From assembly GCA_934155005.1 (NCBI GenBank), contig CAKPGR010000004.1, positions 1 through 54,368 on the forward strand: DNA of 54,368 nt, in the 5' to 3' direction. This document shows, one piece after another, positions 52,855 through 54,368 of the stretch (the stretch's first letter is position 1; every line of letters begins with the position of its first letter). The notes below the pieces were generated by a model that was given only the letters and a program-made list of their open reading frames with translations, was not told the DNA's origin and did not search any database. A program made the position numbers and the translations under genes. The DNA is from an uncultured Bacilli bacterium (lineage in GTDB: Bacteria; Bacillota_I; Bacilli_A; RF39; UBA660).

Positions 52855-53163
52855 TTATAACTTTATTTGAATATCAACACCACTTGGAATTTCAAGATGA
52901 GTTAATGACTCAACTGTTTCCTTACTTGGGTTATTGATAACAATAAGTCTTTTGTGTGTTCTTTTTTCGAATTGTTCTCTCGAATCTTTATATTTATGAA
53001 CAGCTCTAAGAATAGTGATTTTTTCTATTTCAGTTGGTAGTGGTATTGGTCCACTTACTTCTCCACCAGTTCTTTTAACTGTTTCAACTATTTTAGCACA
53101 TGCTTTATCCAAACTTTTATGTTCAAATGCTTTTAATTTAATGCTTATCTTAGTTTTAGACAT
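52855..53163 (-). CDS. rpsJ: 30S ribosomal protein S10
   Basis: 102 residues; IKLKAFEHKSLDKACAKIV, GPIPLPTE and THKRLIVINNPSKETVESL. First gene of the superoperon. Strong Shine-Dalgarno AAAGGAGG. Confidence 0.97.
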   Translation of the reverse strand: MSKTKISIKLKAFEHKSLDKACAKIVETVKRTGGEVSGPIPLPTEIEKITILRAVHKYKDSREQFEKRTHKRLIVINNPSKETVESLTHLEIPSGVDIQIKL

Positions 53164-53289
53164 ATTGTATCCTCCTTTCGCCTATATCCAGTATAGACTT
53201 GCTCCGTGTAAAAACCCGATTTACTTTTTAAATTATTTACAACTTAACCTGGCGTATCGGCAACCTTACACATCCTAGCTGTCACACAT
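53164..53289 (-). promoter_or_regulatory. Structured 5' leader of the S10 operon
   Basis: About 125 nt between promoter and rpsJ, with clearly higher GC than the surroundings. Nested pairings GTGTAA / TTACAC and CCGAT / ATCGG can form one long arm, followed by a segment with AGTCTATACTGGATATAGG. Such leaders usually carry ribosomal-protein autoregulation; which protein binds cannot be told. Confidence 0.55.
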
Positions 53290-53294
53290 AATCA

Positions 53295-53323
53295 ATTATA
53301 CATAAGAATTATATGAAAATCAA
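53295..53323 (-). promoter_or_regulatory. Promoter of the S10-spc-alpha operon
   Basis: Minus strand: TTGATT (53318-53323), 17-bp spacer, TATAAT (53295-53300). A perfect palindrome GAATTTTTAAAAATTC lies upstream at 53353-53368. Confidence 0.8.
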
Positions 53324-53382
53324 GTGTTTTTTTTACTTTTTTTAACTATCGTGAATTTTTAAAAATTCATTTTTTACAAAAT

Positions 53383-53452
53383 AAAAAAAAATCACAGTTT
53401 CTAGTTTTAATTCTTTTCGTCTTAAACTACTAGCAATTAAAACATCTGTGAT
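53383..53452 (-). terminator. Long hairpin with T-run, 3' end of the putative template RNA
   Basis: Two-part stem: CTGTGAT with ATCACAG (53446-53452, 53391-53397) and AATTAAAAC with GTTTTAATT (53435-53443, 53404-53412), loop of 22. Eight T follow directly on the minus strand. It would end transcripts coming from the template repeat before they reach the S10 promoter. Confidence 0.7.
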
Positions 53453-53556
53453 ATAGTTTTTATTAAAAGTTTATACCTTTTAAAAGGAATAATACTTATT
53501 TCCCAATTCTTCTATTTACCTACCTTAGTAAAATAAATCGCAGTTATAAAAGGAAT

Positions 53557-53643
53557 CTGGGCGAACACCGTTGTTAGTATTGCTAACAGTGTTGTTGTTC
53601 AAGTTACCGTTCCTATTCACATTCCACGCATTAGTAGAGCCGC
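53557..53643 (-). repeat. DGR template repeat (TR)
   Basis: 87 bp in noncoding DNA. In the reading frame of the target gene it encodes an Asn-rich stretch (GSTNAWNVN ... NLNNNT ... GVRP), because it is full of AAC and AAT codons, as DGR templates are. No start codon opens this frame: a stop lies upstream. Against the variable region at 53837-53926 it differs at 17 of 28 coding-strand adenines but only 3 of 59 other bases, plus one 3-bp indel. That bias is diagnostic of adenine mutagenesis. Confidence 0.88.
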
Positions 53644-53804
53644 AGGAAAAAAATAAACCTTTCAGTATTATCCCTATATATAATCTTCAATATTTACTTT
53701 ACAACCAATATCTACTATTTTATTCTTATTTATATTATTTCTTATAAGTTTATTTATTTTAGCTTTATTATTTTCTTTTTTACAGTTTGCTTACTACATT
53801 CCCA
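53644..53804. other. Spacer between template repeat and surface gene
   Basis: 161 bp of very AT-rich DNA. A 36-codon open stretch on the minus strand ends ...NIEDYI but has no start codon or Shine-Dalgarno. No clear promoter or terminator. Nothing else supported. Confidence 0.5.
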
Positions 53805-54368
53805 TTAAGAGATTATAGATTTTGAGACAGATATAACTGGGCGCACGCCGTGGCTAGCTGGATCGCTAACAGGGCCGTTGTACAAGACACCGAGCCTATA
53901 CACAAGCCACGCACTAGCAGAGTCGCTTATGTTCGCATTACTTGTCCAGTATCCCCTTGTGTCTTGATCTGCATTATTTAAACATCCAAGATTTTTACAA
54001 TAATCACTTGTTCTATCATATAACCATCCATAGTTACTTCTTTTACTATCATCACTTTGATTATTACTTCCTAAATAAAACCAATCTTGTCCTAAATTAA
54101 AATTTGTATTACCAGATATCTTAGCTACTTCATTTGCAGTAATTAATCTAGCAGTATTTTTCCAGTCTTTTGTATCACTTTCTAAAGCTGGAGCTACTTC
54201 TTTCATCTCACTATTGTTTCCACTTGAATTCCAAGCTACTTTTGCTGTTGTATTATGGTCTAATATTAAATTTACTGAATTATTTCCTTCTTCATCATTG
54301 AATGTATACCATTTCATACATCCGCTCTTTGTTCCTGTTAAACTCACTGATTCACTTTCTGTGCATTT
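53805..54368 (-). CDS. DGR target: lectin-like surface protein, 5' end beyond window
   Basis: C-terminal 187 residues; the frame is open to the right edge, where the residues KCTESES match the EKCT region of the homologue at 2050-2865, so the true start lies outside. The domain has NGCMKW-like (SGCMKW), ARLITANEVAKIS, SNYGWLYDR, GYWTSN and GVRPV, the C-type-lectin/FGE-like fold seen in DGR targets. The final 30 codons before GVRP form the variable region. Likely a diversified surface binding protein with an N-terminal anchor as in its homologue. Confidence 0.85.
   Translation of the reverse strand, partial: KCTESESVSLTGTKSGCMKWYTFNDEEGNNSVNLILDHNTTAKVAWNSSGNNSEMKEVAPALESDTKDWKNTARLITANEVAKISGNTNFNLGQDWFYLGSNNQSDDSKRSNYGWLYDRTSDYCKNLGCLNNADQDTRGYWTSNANISDSASAWLVYRLGVLYNGPVSDPASHGVRPVISVSKSIIS
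53837..53926 (-). repeat. DGR variable region (VR2)
   Basis: 90 bp at the 3' end of the surface gene, matching the template repeat 194 bp away. Asn codons of the template have become Leu, Tyr, Val, Gly, Asp, Ser and His codons, while the frame residues AW, G, L, VS and GVRP are kept. The 3' end (coding strand CGCCCAG) is identical in both and could act as the homing initiation site. Confidence 0.88.

Larger units (their letters stand above)
53383..53650 (-). ncRNA. Candidate DGR template RNA
   Basis: The region holds no gene. Read on the minus strand it contains the template repeat, a spacer of about 105 nt, and the terminator hairpin. In studied DGRs the template plus a downstream spacer of similar size is the RNA copied by the reverse transcriptase. 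The 5' end is unknown; it may begin at a weak promoter near 53680 or be the 3' part of the surface-gene transcript. Confidence 0.45.

Noticed and set aside
53557..53643. Template repeat as a decayed gene fragment of the surface protein
   Set aside because: A decayed copy would differ at all bases; the differences to the adjacent gene are almost all at coding-strand adenines, and the Asn-codon-rich sequence is typical of DGR templates.
53689..53800. Possible small Avd-like ORF between template and target
   Set aside because: Only about 36 codons, no start codon, no Shine-Dalgarno, and no similarity I can recognise.
1..54368. Mycoplasma genetic code (TGA = Trp)
   Set aside because: TGA serves as stop in ATGA overlaps (trmL, spoVAD), Trp is TGG, and the tRNA-Trp has a CCA anticodon.
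1..54368. CRISPR array, insertion sequence or prophage
   Set aside because: No regularly spaced direct repeats, transposase or phage structural genes were seen.

Overview
The window is very AT-rich, chromosomal and gene-dense. It looks like an uncultured, endospore-forming low-GC Firmicute close to the Mollicutes, for example an RF39-like gut lineage. That placement is inferred from gene content (Spo0A, a sporulation sigma factor, SpoVAC/AD/AE, SpmA/SpmB) together with Mollicutes-like traits such as the missing L30 gene. The genetic code is standard: TGA is used as a stop in several ATGA overlaps, Trp is TGG, and the only tRNA is tRNA-Trp(CCA).

Layout. 1-2.9 kb: a truncated pseudopilin, a YdcC/GerS-like lipoprotein, a DUF378 protein and a lectin-like surface protein. 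2.97-9.2 kb: the c-di-AMP synthase genes cdaA-cdaR, trmL, and a group of membrane or thioredoxin-like proteins with a ClpC-D1-like AAA+ ATPase. 9.3-10.4 kb: ferredoxin and an unknown protein. 10.4-19.5 kb: rluB, then spore genes (dacB-spmA-spmB, dacF-like, spoVAC-AD-AE, sigF, a SpoIIAA-like STAS gene) interrupted by murT-gatD. 19.6-22.2 kb: htpG, hsp20 under a CIRCE element, and tRNA-Trp. 22.3-26.8 kb: cell-wall hydrolases (CwlJ/SleB-like, amidase with four LysM, NodB deacetylase, glucosaminidase-like). 26.9-32.2 kb: addA-addB. 32.3-39.0 kb: spo0A, then a convoy of SDR, two pseudopilins, pgk, a flippase-like protein, a glycolipid glycosyltransferase and tpiA. 39.1-53.2 kb: the full S10-spc-alpha ribosomal superoperon with secY, adk, map, infA and rpoA. 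53.3-54.4 kb: a noncoding template repeat and a second lectin-like surface gene cut by the window end.

Main discovery. The right end carries the signature of a diversity-generating retroelement (DGR). A noncoding repeat at 53557-53643 matches the 3' end of the adjacent surface-protein gene (53837-53926). 17 of the 20 mismatches fall at positions that are adenine in the coding-sense template, which is the hallmark of adenine-specific mutagenic retrohoming. A related variable region lies 51 kb away at the 3' end of the gene at 2050-2865. No reverse transcriptase or accessory gene is present in the window, so the element is split, acts in trans, or its RT lies beyond the right edge. The template is followed by a hairpin plus T-run that could terminate a short template RNA.

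Other points of interest. The GatD homologue has lost both catalytic residues (Cys94 to Gly, His189 to Val) and its MurT partner has lost one Zn-ribbon cysteine. The SpoIIAA-like protein lacks the phospho-acceptor serine, and no spoIIAB lies between it and sigF. Spo0A boxes precede spo0A and the STAS-sigF operon. A structured intergenic element lies between infA and rpmJ, and a 10-bp G/C homopolymer sits in a terminator-like structure upstream of the first surface protein.
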